Shown: one piece after another, positions 25,145-33,696 of the stretch
Layout: each line of letters starts with the position of its first letter
How positions within the stretch are numbered: position 1 is the first letter of the stretch
DNA from: Bradyrhizobium genomosp. I (2014)
GTDB lineage: Bacteria; Pseudomonadota; Alphaproteobacteria; Rhizobiales; Xanthobacteraceae
DNA: 38,379 bases
Assembly (NCBI RefSeq): GCF_000261685.1
Contig: NZ_AJQE01000249.1
Coordinates: forward strand, 1 to 38,379
Direction of reading: 5' to 3'
The notes under the pieces: generated by a model
What the model saw: the letters and a program-made list of their open reading frames with translations, nothing else
Databases searched by the model: none
What the model was told of the DNA's origin: nothing
Made by a program: the position numbers and the translations under genes

Positions 25145-25602
25145 ACCGACCGACCACCCTCACCCTTGGTCCCATTGGTCGGCCGAAGCTCGGTCGAGAC
25201 GGCCGAACAATGGTCGTGAGCATCCCGATCTCGTTCCGTCGCCAGGGCGGACGCAAACGCGTCGTCACCCCAGCGAATGCGGAGGCCTGGTCGCCGTCGA
25301 AGCCTCAGGTCGACAACACCTTGATCAAGGCCGTAGTGCGGGCGCATCGTTGGCGCAACATGCTTGAATCGAACCTATTTAGCTCGGTGCGAGAACTCGC
25401 CAAAGCCGAGAAGATCAACGAGTCCTATTTGTGCCGGGTGCTTCGGCTCACCCTGCTCTCGCCGGCCATTACCGAAGCCATCCTGAACGGTCTGCAGCCA
25501 GACGGGCTTGAGCTGGCGCAGCTGTTGCGATCCATTCCAGCTGAGTGGGACGAGCAGAAGATCCTGCTGCGCTCACTCGCCCGGAAAGCCGGACGCCGCT
25601 GA
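25141..25602 (+). CDS. HTH accessory protein of the recombinase cassette
   Basis: This 153-residue basic protein has its ATG overlapping the recombinase stop (ATGA), so it is the third coupled junction of the cassette. The N-terminal 50 residues look like a beta-rich module (RPKLGRDGRTMVVSIPISFRRQGGRK). Residues about 55-125 form a helix-turn-helix (SVRELAKAEKINESYLCRVLRLTLLSPAITEAILNG) similar to those in ParB/RepB-like and phage proteins. It probably binds DNA, perhaps as directionality factor or repressor of the cassette. That role is inference from position. Confidence 0.7.
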   Translation: MNRPTTLTLGPIGRPKLGRDGRTMVVSIPISFRRQGGRKRVVTPANAEAWSPSKPQVDNTLIKAVVRAHRWRNMLESNLFSSVRELAKAEKINESYLCRVLRLTLLSPAITEAILNGLQPDGLELAQLLRSIPAEWDEQKILLRSLARKAGRR

Positions 25603-25638
25603 GGCCCCTTCCCAAGTTGGAAACGGGGCGGGCGTGGA

Positions 25639-25672
25639 TTCGCCCATCGAAAATTATGGAATTTTGTCGGCT
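25639..25672 (+). repeat. Att-like repeat, copy 5 (divergent right arm)
   Basis: TTCG (25639-25642), ten bases, ATTATG (25653-25658), then GAA and, ten bases after ATTATG, CGGCTGAC in a compressed right arm that lacks a clear GGCC. Starts 37 bp (core 51 bp) after the recombinase cassette, as copy 1 lies just after the tandem ParB genes. It separates the cassette from the FRG/type I RM operon. Confidence 0.5.
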
Positions 25673-25733
25673 GACTTGAGTTAGCTTAATGGTGCGGCTA
25701 ACCCCTGCGCTGAAAATATCAGCTCTGAAGCTA

Positions 25734-26714
25734 TCATTTCGAGACAGCACGGACAGCCGCCTTTGCAGCATTCTCCAAGGTAGGCATGAGCTTCTCGCGG
25801 GTTATGCCTTCGCGCTCCAGCATAATGCGCAGCTGAGGAATTTCCTTGGCCGGAAGTACCATACGGCGGAGCATAGGGTGCTCCTGGTCGTATAAGTAAG
25901 ATTCACAGTCTTCCTCGCCATATTCGGGCTCATTATTCAAAGCTACGACGACTTCTTCGACTGCGGGCCAAACGCCATTCTGCTCAAAAAAGTCGAGCGC
26001 CCATTCGTGCTGAACTTCCAGAAGCAAGCCATCTTGAGCCAAGATAAAGTCATTGCCACGTCGACGCGGGAGTAATGGACGGAGCAGAGTTGTGCCAATA
26101 CCGCCTTTGAAATGATACATTGACTCGACGGCGTTCATATCGAGCGCCCAGACGCACAAATCGGTCGCATCAAGGTCTGGGCCATAATCCTCCTGCGCAA
26201 AGAAGACGGCGAACATCGGATTGAAGGTCCAATCTAAGAAGCGGGTTGGAACGCCGTAATGTTGCGCAATGCCAATATCGTTGGCAGAGAAGAAGGGACT
26301 TTCGCTATCAGGTTCGTCTCGAGTATCATCGATGATTCTCGGATCGTCGTTAAGGTCCATCGAATAGGACGTATCAGGCTCGTCCACGTCGAACCCCATC
26401 CGCCAGCCGATACACCTGAACTCGTTGAGAACTAGCTTTTCGGCGTGAGTCCAGGCCAGGGCCTTGTGCAAATTTGTTCCTGATAGCCCCTTAACGTCGA
26501 GACCGTCTCTCGCACGAACCTCCGCGGTCATCAATCTCGCGATCATCGTATGCAGGCGATTACCTTCCGAAGCAGATCGCCACGCCTGAGGCTTCAGAGG
26601 CCAGGCCGCGTTTCTGTGACCACGAAAGATCCATTGCGGAATACCGATGCCGCTTTCTTCGTGCCACGCCGAATTTGAAGCTCTGAGGAGAGCCATGAAA
26701 CTGGCTGCATCCAT
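25734..26714 (-). CDS. FRG domain-containing protein linked to type I RM
   Basis: This 326-residue protein carries the FRG domain (PF08867): WIFRGHRNAAWPL at 28-40 with the name-giving Phe-Arg-Gly, and AQHYGVPTRFLDWTFNPMFAVFFA at 150-173. The C-terminal third has a helical region ending in LRIMLEREGITREKLMPTLENA. Its ATG overlaps the hsdS stop by one base (TAATG), so it is the last gene of the hsd operon. FRG proteins are frequent in defence islands and their biochemical activity is largely unknown. Here it may be a restriction accessory, or a back-up effector if modification fails. Confidence 0.88.
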   Translation of the reverse strand: MDAASFMALLRASNSAWHEESGIGIPQWIFRGHRNAAWPLKPQAWRSASEGNRLHTMIARLMTAEVRARDGLDVKGLSGTNLHKALAWTHAEKLVLNEFRCIGWRMGFDVDEPDTSYSMDLNDDPRIIDDTRDEPDSESPFFSANDIGIAQHYGVPTRFLDWTFNPMFAVFFAQEDYGPDLDATDLCVWALDMNAVESMYHFKGGIGTTLLRPLLPRRRGNDFILAQDGLLLEVQHEWALDFFEQNGVWPAVEEVVVALNNEPEYGEEDCESYLYDQEHPMLRRMVLPAKEIPQLRIMLEREGITREKLMPTLENAAKAAVRAVSK

Positions 26715-27883
26715 TAAAGCTCCCCCTTAAATGCCTTGTCGAGAAACGCTGGGAGCAAAGCTTCAAGTTCATCCTCTGCCTGCGACTGTAGGTGCACGAC
26801 AGAGCGAATCCGTTCACTCAGTTCATCTATCTTGGCTGTGATGGCCTTTTGTTCGTTTAGAGACGGCGCCGGAACAGGAAATGCACGGATCTCACGAAGA
26901 ACAATATGGGGAATCATGTCCCCTCTTGATTTCGCGGCCATGCGATCCTTAATCCAGGAGGAGTTGAGCAAGTGGACCAAGTACTTCCCATCGAGCCGGT
27001 CACGAAGCGGCTTGATAAGTGCAACGCTGACGAAGAAGCTAAATTGTCGATCTGTGTCGACGTAACAAGGACGTCCTCTTGTCGCTCCGTCCTTTGAATA
27101 GAGCACATCGCCTCTTTGCGCCGAGCAGCGGCGACTGAATTCAATATGATCTTCCCGGGATACGTATTTTAAGTCCTCGAATGAAAGAGTGCCGGACACC
27201 ATGTTCTTGACCGTTACAAACGGAACACCACTTTGATCAGGCAAGTAACTTGGCGTTTGATGCGGCCCGTCGACTATGTGCGACGTTAGCTCGCTCAAAG
27301 GGAAGACGGGGTAGCGCGCCGCGAGCCCACGGAAGATAGCACCCAATTCGGACGCGATCAGCGCGCGCGTTGCTTCCGTTGAACGCGCTCGCAGGTTTCG
27401 CGCTTCTCCAATTTTTTCAGAAATGTCATCGATGCAAGCTCTAATCCGCCTCTGTTCTTTTAGTGACGGCAGCGGAACGGGTATAGGCAAAAGGCGCTTG
27501 GATTTCAGTTCAGTCTTTATTCCACCCGGCACATAAGTTGCGAGCAGGTCTCGAAAAAAGCGACTTCGAAGCATCCACCAAAGAAACTTCACATCAACCT
27601 TTTCAAGGTCAGGCTGATAAGCACCATAGTGGATCGTTGCACCGAGCGGCCCTAGCTCTGGCTGGTCATGGATGGCGATTGCTCCTTTAGCCGCGTTAAT
27701 CCCAGACACAAGCAAGTCACCGGGCTGAACGAGTATCATTCCCGTTTTTGTGTCGAACCCGTCGCGGAGGTGTATCCGACCATCGTCGAACGTTACTTTT
27801 TCCACGATGCGCGTCTGCCCGTACACAACTTCAGCGGGCGGCCTCTCTTTGAGAATCTCCCCCAGCGCAATCTGAGTCCACAT
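26714..27883 (-). CDS. hsdS: Type I restriction-modification specificity subunit
   Basis: This roughly 389-residue subunit has two target-recognition halves, each closed by a conserved helix region: PIPVPLPSLKEQRRIRACIDDI (about 130-151) and FPVPAPSLNEQKAITAKIDEL (about 335-355). The second recognition domain starts at YPVFPLSELTSHIVDGPHQTPSY. It sets the bipartite DNA target of the HsdM2S methylase and the HsdR2M2S nuclease. The start is uncertain: ATG 27883 lies two bases after the hsdM stop, and a TTG at 27889 would overlap it. The recognition sequence cannot be predicted from the protein. Confidence 0.92.
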   Translation of the reverse strand: MWTQIALGEILKERPPAEVVYGQTRIVEKVTFDDGRIHLRDGFDTKTGMILVQPGDLLVSGINAAKGAIAIHDQPELGPLGATIHYGAYQPDLEKVDVKFLWWMLRSRFFRDLLATYVPGGIKTELKSKRLLPIPVPLPSLKEQRRIRACIDDISEKIGEARNLRARSTEATRALIASELGAIFRGLAARYPVFPLSELTSHIVDGPHQTPSYLPDQSGVPFVTVKNMVSGTLSFEDLKYVSREDHIEFSRRCSAQRGDVLYSKDGATRGRPCYVDTDRQFSFFVSVALIKPLRDRLDGKYLVHLLNSSWIKDRMAAKSRGDMIPHIVLREIRAFPVPAPSLNEQKAITAKIDELSERIRSVVHLQSQAEDELEALLPAFLDKAFKGEL

Positions 27884-27885
27884 AA

Positions 27886-29448
27886 TCAAGAAGCTCCCAG
27901 CGCGATCTTTATCTCGCGCATCAGCTCTGCAATCTTCATTTCTTTTTCTATGATATCCTCGGCGAGCTGGTCGGGTGGCAGATGCTCAAAGTCAACTTTT
28001 CCATTTGGATTCCTACAGTCGAGATTGCAGTTGTCCGCAAGTAGGTCCTCGACAGGCACCTTCCATGCCTGTTGATTTTCCTCCCGCTTCGACCACCAAT
28101 TCATACAGTCAACAAATTCATCAAACTGAATAGGTTGAGTCTTCGTGTAGTTCTTGCGGCCGTCTGGGAGTGGATGCTCATAGTACCAGACTTCCGTCGT
28201 CGGCCCCGATCGGTCGAAAAACAAGATATTGGTCGGGATACCCGTGTAAGGAGCAAAGACGCCACTCGGCAAGCGCACTATGGTGTGAAGATTGAACTCC
28301 TTGAGCAATTCTTCCTTGATGCGTGCGCAGACGCCGTCACCAAACAAAGTGCCATTAGGTACCACAACGGCCGCCCTCGCTGATCGACCCATACGCGTTG
28401 GCTGACGATGCAACCGCCTCATAATCAGTTGAAGGAAGAGCAGTGCTGTTTCAGCCGTCTGTCTGTCGTCCGGAAAATTTCCTTGGATTCCCTTTTCTTC
28501 TTCGCCGCCGAACGGAGGATTTGTGAGAATAACGTCAACGCGCTCCTTCTCTCCGATCTCCGAGAGCTTGAACCGCAGCGCATTGCCTGGATCAATCTGC
28601 GGCGCATCCAGTCCATGCAAAAGCAAATTCATCTGCCCGAGAAGATATGGAAGGGACTTAGGCTCACAGCCGAAAATGGTTTCGGTTTGAAGCCGCTTTC
28701 TATCGGCTACCGTCTTGACTTGATTCGACAGGTAACTGAACGCCTCAACGAGGAACCCGCCCGTACCGCTGGCGGGGTCAAGTACGGTTTCGCCAAGGCG
28801 CGGATCGATCACCTTGACCATGAAACGGACGACAGGACGCGGCGTGTAAAACTCGCCGGAATCGCCCGCGGCGTCGCGCATTTCTCGCAGCATCGATTCG
28901 TAGAGAGCACCAAGCGTGTGCAACTCTTCCGACGACGTGAAATGAATATCTGCCACCTTGTTAATTACATCGCGGAGCAAGTAACCACTCTTCATACGGT
29001 TATCGACACCGTGAAACACGGTGGCGATCACGTCGCGTCGATTGTCGCCATTTGAGCTGGACAGCCCGCGCAAATAGGCAAAAAGGCCAGATCCCTTCTT
29101 GCCAGTCGGGAGGCGCGTTTCATCCTGATTGATGAAAGCGAGCAGCTCGTCGCCCGTGATACCTTGCGGATCGGCTGCCCAGTCGCGCCACCGATAGGGA
29201 GGATCGATCGCCGGCCGAAACTGCTTGGTTGCCAGCGCGGCCTCTTGCTCGCGCTGCTGCTCTAGGTCGTCGAGAAATTTGAGAAACATGATCCAGGTAA
29301 GCAGTGGCAGTCGGTCCAGATCTCCGTTCAGCCCCTTGTCCTTGCGCATAATGTCGCGCGCGGACTTGAGTAGGCTTCCGAGCGCCTGCGCAGTCGTCAT
29401 CGGCTTTTCAGCGCCGTTTGTCTTCTTCGTTTTAGGACTACGAGCCAT
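27886..29448 (-). CDS. hsdM: Type I restriction-modification DNA methyltransferase subunit
   Basis: This 520-residue N6-adenine methyltransferase has the HsdM N-terminal helical domain (about 20-165), GEFYTPRPVVRFMV (198-211), SAM motif I DPASGTGGF (224-232) and catalytic motif IV NPPF (310-313). The tail is a helical region that contacts HsdS. The ATG at 29448 lies 11 bases inside the 3' end of hsdR and the stop lies at the hsdS start, so R, M and S are translationally linked. All essential motifs and the normal length are present, so the enzyme should be active. Confidence 0.95.
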   Translation of the reverse strand: MARSPKTKKTNGAEKPMTTAQALGSLLKSARDIMRKDKGLNGDLDRLPLLTWIMFLKFLDDLEQQREQEAALATKQFRPAIDPPYRWRDWAADPQGITGDELLAFINQDETRLPTGKKGSGLFAYLRGLSSSNGDNRRDVIATVFHGVDNRMKSGYLLRDVINKVADIHFTSSEELHTLGALYESMLREMRDAAGDSGEFYTPRPVVRFMVKVIDPRLGETVLDPASGTGGFLVEAFSYLSNQVKTVADRKRLQTETIFGCEPKSLPYLLGQMNLLLHGLDAPQIDPGNALRFKLSEIGEKERVDVILTNPPFGGEEEKGIQGNFPDDRQTAETALLFLQLIMRRLHRQPTRMGRSARAAVVVPNGTLFGDGVCARIKEELLKEFNLHTIVRLPSGVFAPYTGIPTNILFFDRSGPTTEVWYYEHPLPDGRKNYTKTQPIQFDEFVDCMNWWSKREENQQAWKVPVEDLLADNCNLDCRNPNGKVDFEHLPPDQLAEDIIEKEMKIAELMREIKIALGAS

Positions 29449-31795
29449 AGAGGATCCCTTGCAGATCGGTTACCGCGGTGCGGAGCTGCTCGGGTCCTCC
29501 GAACAACTTGATGATCTCTCCCGGATTGCCATGATTCGAGATGGGAGGTACATGCAGAACGTCGGGTAGCACGAATTGGGCATCGCCGTGCTCCGCGTAT
29601 TTCTCGAGGAGTTCATCGAGAACCTCTCGCGCCTCGGGGCCGTATTTTTCGAAAAAGTCCTTCCGTTCCTGCTTCAGGCGTTGTGCTCTCTCCCGCCTGG
29701 TGCGCAACGGCGCGTTAAAGGCGAGATGGCAAAGAAGGTCAAACGGGTCGGCATCCGGCTGCTGGGTCTGATCGGCCAATTCATCAAAGCCGATGCCACG
29801 CTCCGCCAAGGCCTGAATGACTTCATCCCGTTGAGCGACGTCCGCCCAGCGCTTGCGTAATTCCTGCGTGGTCGGACAGAGTGTGCGGATCGTTTCAGCG
29901 GCGTAGTCCGTATAGCGGACGACCCGGAGCTGCTTTCCGTTCGGATCGAGTTCGTGGACGAGGTGTGCCACGATCGAGACCTGGCCGCCATCGAAGTAGA
30001 ATTTACGCGGTTCACCCTCCGGTGGCTCGACGACCGTTGGCTCACGCTCGGGCGGCAACGGCTCGCCATCGGGCGTGATTTCATTCGTAGCGACGATGTC
30101 TCCCGCGTCATCTACTTGTTCTTCGGTGACGCGAGCTGGGTCACCGTCGAAGGTGGGATCGGCAAACATCCGCGTTGCCGATCCGGTATAATCGATGATG
30201 TTGAACCAGAGCTTCCCATAGTCGTCCCGCAACCGCGTCCCGCGGCCAATGATCTGCTTGAATTCGCTCATCGACCCCACGACACGCGCCAGCACCACGT
30301 TCTTGCAGGTAGGCGCGTCAACGCCGGTCGTCAGCAACTGCGACGTTGTCAGAATGGCTGGCGTTAGGGTTTCAACATCCTGGAAACGGCTAAGGTGGCC
30401 GCGTCCGATTTGCCCTTCATCGGCGGTGACACGGCAGATGTAGTCGGGATTTTGCGCGTTGAGATCGGCGTTCAGATTTACCAGAGCTTCGCGCATCTCA
30501 CTGGCATGCTCCTGGTCGACACAAAAGACGATAGTCTTTGCGAAACGATCGGTCTTCTTGAGGAACTCAGTTAGGTGATGTGCAATCGCGTCTGTGCGCG
30601 CCCTGAGTGCGATGACCCGCTCGAAGTCCTTAGTCTGATATTCATCATCAGGTATCGCGCGGCCAAATCGATCCACTTCATCCTTGCTCGGACGCCAGCC
30701 AGCGGCATCCCACTGCGTAACGACACGATGGACACGATACGGAGCCAGAAAGCCATCATCGATGCCTTGCCGCAGGCTGTACTCGTAAATCGGAATGCCG
30801 AAATAGAGGTAGGTATCGCGATTGTCTTCCCGTAGGGGCGTGGCCGTCATACCCAGCTTGTAGGCCGGCTTGAAGTAGTCAAGGATCACGCGCCACGAGC
30901 TATCGTCACGCGCACTGCCGCGATGGCATTCGTCGATAATGATGAGGTCGAAGAAGTCTGGCGCAAAGGACTTAAAGAGACCCAGTCGCCTCTCATCTTC
31001 GGCGAGTGCCTGATAGATCGCGAAATACATCTCGCGGCTCTGAACGACCTCGCCGGATTCGATCTTGTAGCGGGCATCTCCAAAGGCCGCGAACAGACCA
31101 TCCTTGGGTTGATCGACCAGAATGTTGCGATCTGCCAAGTAGAGAATGCGTGGACGGCGATGTTCGCCGGTTCGATTCCAGCGTGACGACCATAGCTTCC
31201 AGCAAATCTGAAAAGCGACAAAGGTCTTGCCGGTGCCGGTGGCCATTGTGAGCAGAAGGCGCTCGCGGCCCTTAAGGATCGATTCGACCGTTCGGTTGAT
31301 GGCAATCTGCTGATAATACCGCTCGTCCTTCCCGCCAGTGTGATTGAATGGAGTTAGCAGGCGCTCGCCGGCCTCGGGTTTTGCGAGGCCTTGCCCTGCC
31401 TGATAACGCGCCCAGAGATCCTGCGGAGTTGCATAGTCTGCAACGTGGGTTTCTTTGCCAGTAAAATAGTCGATCTCGATGATGTCATGCCCGTTGGTGG
31501 CATAGCCAAATTTGAGGCCCAGCATTTCGGCGTAAGTGCGAGCCTGCTGGACGGCATCGGCGGCGGTCTTGTAAGCCGCCTTCGCCTCGACCACGGCCAA
31601 TGGAAAATCGCGCATGTACCGTAGGAGGTAGTCAACACGTTTTGGCGGCTTGCGAATGAAGCCTTTGCCGACGGGAACGATGCGACCGTCGGTGATGGTG
31701 CGCTGCTCGGCGACGGAGTGAGGATCAGTATCCCAGCCCGCGCTCTGAAGCTTCGGCACAACAAATTTTCGGCAGGTATCGGCTTCTGTCGCCAT
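29438..31795 (-). CDS. hsdR: Type I restriction endonuclease/translocase subunit
   Basis: This 785-residue EcoEI-type R subunit has an N-terminal nuclease domain with Asp55 (RVDYLL) and VVEAK (Glu70, Lys72). A SF2 motor follows: Walker A ATGTGKT (185-191), DECH box (288-291), motif III GMTATPL and motif VI-like IIGRGTRLRDD. The C-terminal helical part contacts HsdM. The start is ATG 31795; a TTG directly before it is less likely. It cuts unmodified DNA after ATP-driven translocation. It leads the operon hsdR-hsdM-hsdS-FRG. The promoter must lie in the roughly 115 bases between it and the AbiEii relic. Confidence 0.95.
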   Translation of the reverse strand: MATEADTCRKFVVPKLQSAGWDTDPHSVAEQRTITDGRIVPVGKGFIRKPPKRVDYLLRYMRDFPLAVVEAKAAYKTAADAVQQARTYAEMLGLKFGYATNGHDIIEIDYFTGKETHVADYATPQDLWARYQAGQGLAKPEAGERLLTPFNHTGGKDERYYQQIAINRTVESILKGRERLLLTMATGTGKTFVAFQICWKLWSSRWNRTGEHRRPRILYLADRNILVDQPKDGLFAAFGDARYKIESGEVVQSREMYFAIYQALAEDERRLGLFKSFAPDFFDLIIIDECHRGSARDDSSWRVILDYFKPAYKLGMTATPLREDNRDTYLYFGIPIYEYSLRQGIDDGFLAPYRVHRVVTQWDAAGWRPSKDEVDRFGRAIPDDEYQTKDFERVIALRARTDAIAHHLTEFLKKTDRFAKTIVFCVDQEHASEMREALVNLNADLNAQNPDYICRVTADEGQIGRGHLSRFQDVETLTPAILTTSQLLTTGVDAPTCKNVVLARVVGSMSEFKQIIGRGTRLRDDYGKLWFNIIDYTGSATRMFADPTFDGDPARVTEEQVDDAGDIVATNEITPDGEPLPPEREPTVVEPPEGEPRKFYFDGGQVSIVAHLVHELDPNGKQLRVVRYTDYAAETIRTLCPTTQELRKRWADVAQRDEVIQALAERGIGFDELADQTQQPDADPFDLLCHLAFNAPLRTRRERAQRLKQERKDFFEKYGPEAREVLDELLEKYAEHGDAQFVLPDVLHVPPISNHGNPGEIIKLFGGPEQLRTAVTDLQGILYGS

Positions 31796-31911
31796 CAATT
31801 CATAAGACCAAACTGGGTTGAGAAAGGAAAGAGGAGCAACTTAAGGCTATCTTATCCGGGCGAAGCGCAATGAAATCAATCCCCTAATGGTAGCAGTTAC
31901 CGAATAACCCT

Positions 31912-32491
31912 TCAGCCTGAAAGTACCTTTTCTAGGGCTGCCACAAGCTCGGCGCGGCGCTCCTTAGTCAGCTTGTTTAGATTCTCCTGCCGCCATTTGA
32001 TGGCAGGCAGATCGGCAGCACCCCGGAAGGTCGATAAGCGTCCTCGGGCTCGCCGCGTTCGAAGGACAGAAGAAAGCGCTTGTGCGGTTCGGGCATATTG
32101 CCCACGACGTCGGTGATCAGGATTTCCTGCTCCTCAATGAGCTCCTTGAGCGTCACAGCTTCGTCGGTCATGCCGATGAAACACGGTTATAATCGAAGGT
32201 CAGCACTTCATGCACTGGTCGCGTCTGGCTTTCGAGATAGACAATGAACGCACGGCGCAAGACGTCATCCATCCCTTCATTTTCGTAAAGGTGTCGTGTG
32301 TCGAAGAAGTCACGCGGATGTTGGCGATCGAGCGCTGCGACGATCTTACCTGCGTGGAGATCGGCGAATGAGAGAACCGGCATTTCCGCGAAGCCGAACG
32401 TTTCCTCGACCTTTCCGGTCACGCCTTTGGTTTCAGGATTATGGATGCTACCGCGCAAGACCGGGGTTACGTCGATCTTGGTTGTCGCCAT
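31912..32491 (-). pseudogene. AbiEii/AbiGii-type nucleotidyltransferase toxin, frameshifted remnant
   Basis: Three pieces in three frames read in order as the C-terminal part of an AbiEii-like toxin. 32491-32168: IDVTPVLRG, then LSFADLHAGKIVAALDRQHPRDFFDTRHLYENEGMDD. 32171-31977: TLKELIEEQEILITDVVGNMPEPHKRFLLSFERGEPE. The third runs to TGA at 31912: DLPAIKWRQENLNKLTKERRAELVAALEKVL. The N-terminal catalytic part with the GS-x10-DxD motif is missing; the frame remains open for about 25 more codons upstream without recognisable homology. There is no AbiEi antitoxin gene nearby. It is a decayed type IV toxin-antitoxin/abortive-infection system, not functional. Confidence 0.75.
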
Positions 32492-32938
32492 CGGCGCGAA
32501 CCAGCAGATGCGTTCGTGAACCCTTTTGGCCCTCCGCCACGGTCTACCCCGCGATCTTGCTCTTTACGCTTGCAGCGATGCGGCCCATCGCAGCGTCGAT
32601 TGCAGCAAGTGATTCCGGATAAGCGCACCGCCCCGTCGAAATGCGAAGCCCGATCGAACCCGCAGATTCCGAAATCGGCATAGAATCGGGAGTCCCTCGT
32701 TCTCTCATCGGTTGAGGGAGGGAGATTCAAACCGCTGCCCTGATAAGCCATTGATCTTCCAAAAAATCCCGTACTAGACCAATTTTGCGAGTTCTAAGAT
32801 TCGGAGAAAATTCGGTTCTCCGGGCCTATCCAGGACCAAGTGGACCGGTAACGGGAATTCTCCGTTGGTAAAAACAGCGGGAAAACGGCCGCATTTCCGG
32901 CCTGTCCCCAGTCTGATGTACGAAATGATTTTGTGGGC
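32492..32938. other. Degenerate region between the toxin relic and tRNA-Ser
   Basis: About 450 bases without a supported gene, adjoining the 3' end of tRNA-Ser, where islands often integrate. GAGATTCAAACCGC (about 32719-32732) resembles a tRNA T-arm in antisense but has no accompanying cloverleaf, and I see no tyrosine integrase gene in the window. Confidence 0.35.
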
Positions 32939-33028
32939 TGGCGGAGAGAGTGGGATTCGAACCCACGGTACGGTTTCCCGCACACACGCTTTCCAAGCGT
33001 GCGCCTTAAGCCACTCGGCCATCTCTCC
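32939..33028 (-). tRNA. tRNA-Ser (anticodon GGA)
   Basis: Read on the minus strand, the acceptor stem GGAGAGA pairs with TCTCTCC, followed by the discriminator G and an encoded CCA (32939-32941). The anticodon loop reads TTGGAAA between ACGC-type stems, giving GGA for serine. A long variable arm (TGTGCGGGAAACCGTACC) and the T-loop GGTTCGAATCC are present. Length 90 including CCA is normal for tRNA-Ser. Its 3' end faces the defence region. Confidence 0.96.
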
Positions 33029-33222
33029 GGAGCGCCTTCTCTTGAAGGGGCGCCGATGAATTTGCAAGGGATCGCGGGGCAAATCGGGGGATTTTCCTCA
33101 ACTTGTTGTATTTAAAGGATAATATCTGGCGCTGCACGCGCTTTGACCCGCCTGCCGGCTGAACCGCGGGCGGGTTTGGCGCGACGATTCACGGGAAGCC
33201 GCCAAACACGACCGGGAACGCC

Positions 33223-33564
33223 ATGACTATCTGCAGGACCATCATCGCCATTGGCCTGATCTCGGCCCTTGGCTCCGCCTTCGCCTTGCCCGCCGCCGCG
33301 CAGGTCTGCACCCGGAAAGGCGTCGACGTCAGCTGCGACGACGGCCGGCGCGGGGTGCTTTCGGGCGATGCCATCCTCTGGCCCGATGGCACGCGCTCGA
33401 ACTCGACGCCGCATCAGAGCGTCATCATCGGCAACAAGAGCTCGGTCCATGTCGGGCCCGGCGTGTTCGTCGGCCAGGGCAAGGGCGTGGTGCCGCTGGA
33501 CGATCCCAACGCGCCGAACAAGCGGCAATGCGCGATTCTGGAGAGCGTGTCGTATTGTTATTGA
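33223..33564 (+). CDS. Secreted hypothetical protein
   Basis: A 113-residue protein with a typical Sec signal peptide: the hydrophobic stretch IIAIGLISALGSAFALP ends in AAAQ, with predicted cleavage after about residue 26. The mature part of about 87 residues has four cysteines (VCTRKGVDVSC near the start, QCAILESVSYCY at the end) that could form two disulfides. No enzymatic motif. It looks like a small periplasmic protein common in Bradyrhizobium. It is monocistronic and convergent with otsA. Confidence 0.7.
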   Translation: MTICRTIIAIGLISALGSAFALPAAAQVCTRKGVDVSCDDGRRGVLSGDAILWPDGTRSNSTPHQSVIIGNKSSVHVGPGVFVGQGKGVVPLDDPNAPNKRQCAILESVSYCY

Positions 33565-33584
33565 GGCTCGCACTATTCGACATC

Positions 33585-33675
33585 GGCCGTCATGCCCGCG
33601 GCTCGTCCGGGACATCCACGCTCTTCGAGCCGCGTGGCAAGACGTGATGGCCGGGGCAAGGCCGGCCATCACGAG
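33585..33675. repeat. Intergenic palindromic repeat
   Basis: GTCATGCCCG (33589-33598) and CGGCCATCACG (33663-33673) form the outer arms, with inner complementary segments (GACATCCACG / GACGTGATGG). This layout is typical of dispersed palindromic repeats between convergent genes in Bradyrhizobium. It may fold as a bidirectional terminator between the secreted-protein gene and otsA. Confidence 0.5.
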
Positions 33676-33696
33676 CGGATGGAGCCTGCGAAAATC

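Noticed and set aside
32700..32745. T-arm-like sequence as a second tRNA or duplicated attachment site
   Set aside because: No cloverleaf can be formed and the match to the tRNA-Ser 3' end is only partial with gaps.
32467..32751. 94-codon minus-strand frame upstream of the AbiEii relic
   Set aside because: It runs in a different register from the toxin remnant and has no recognisable content.
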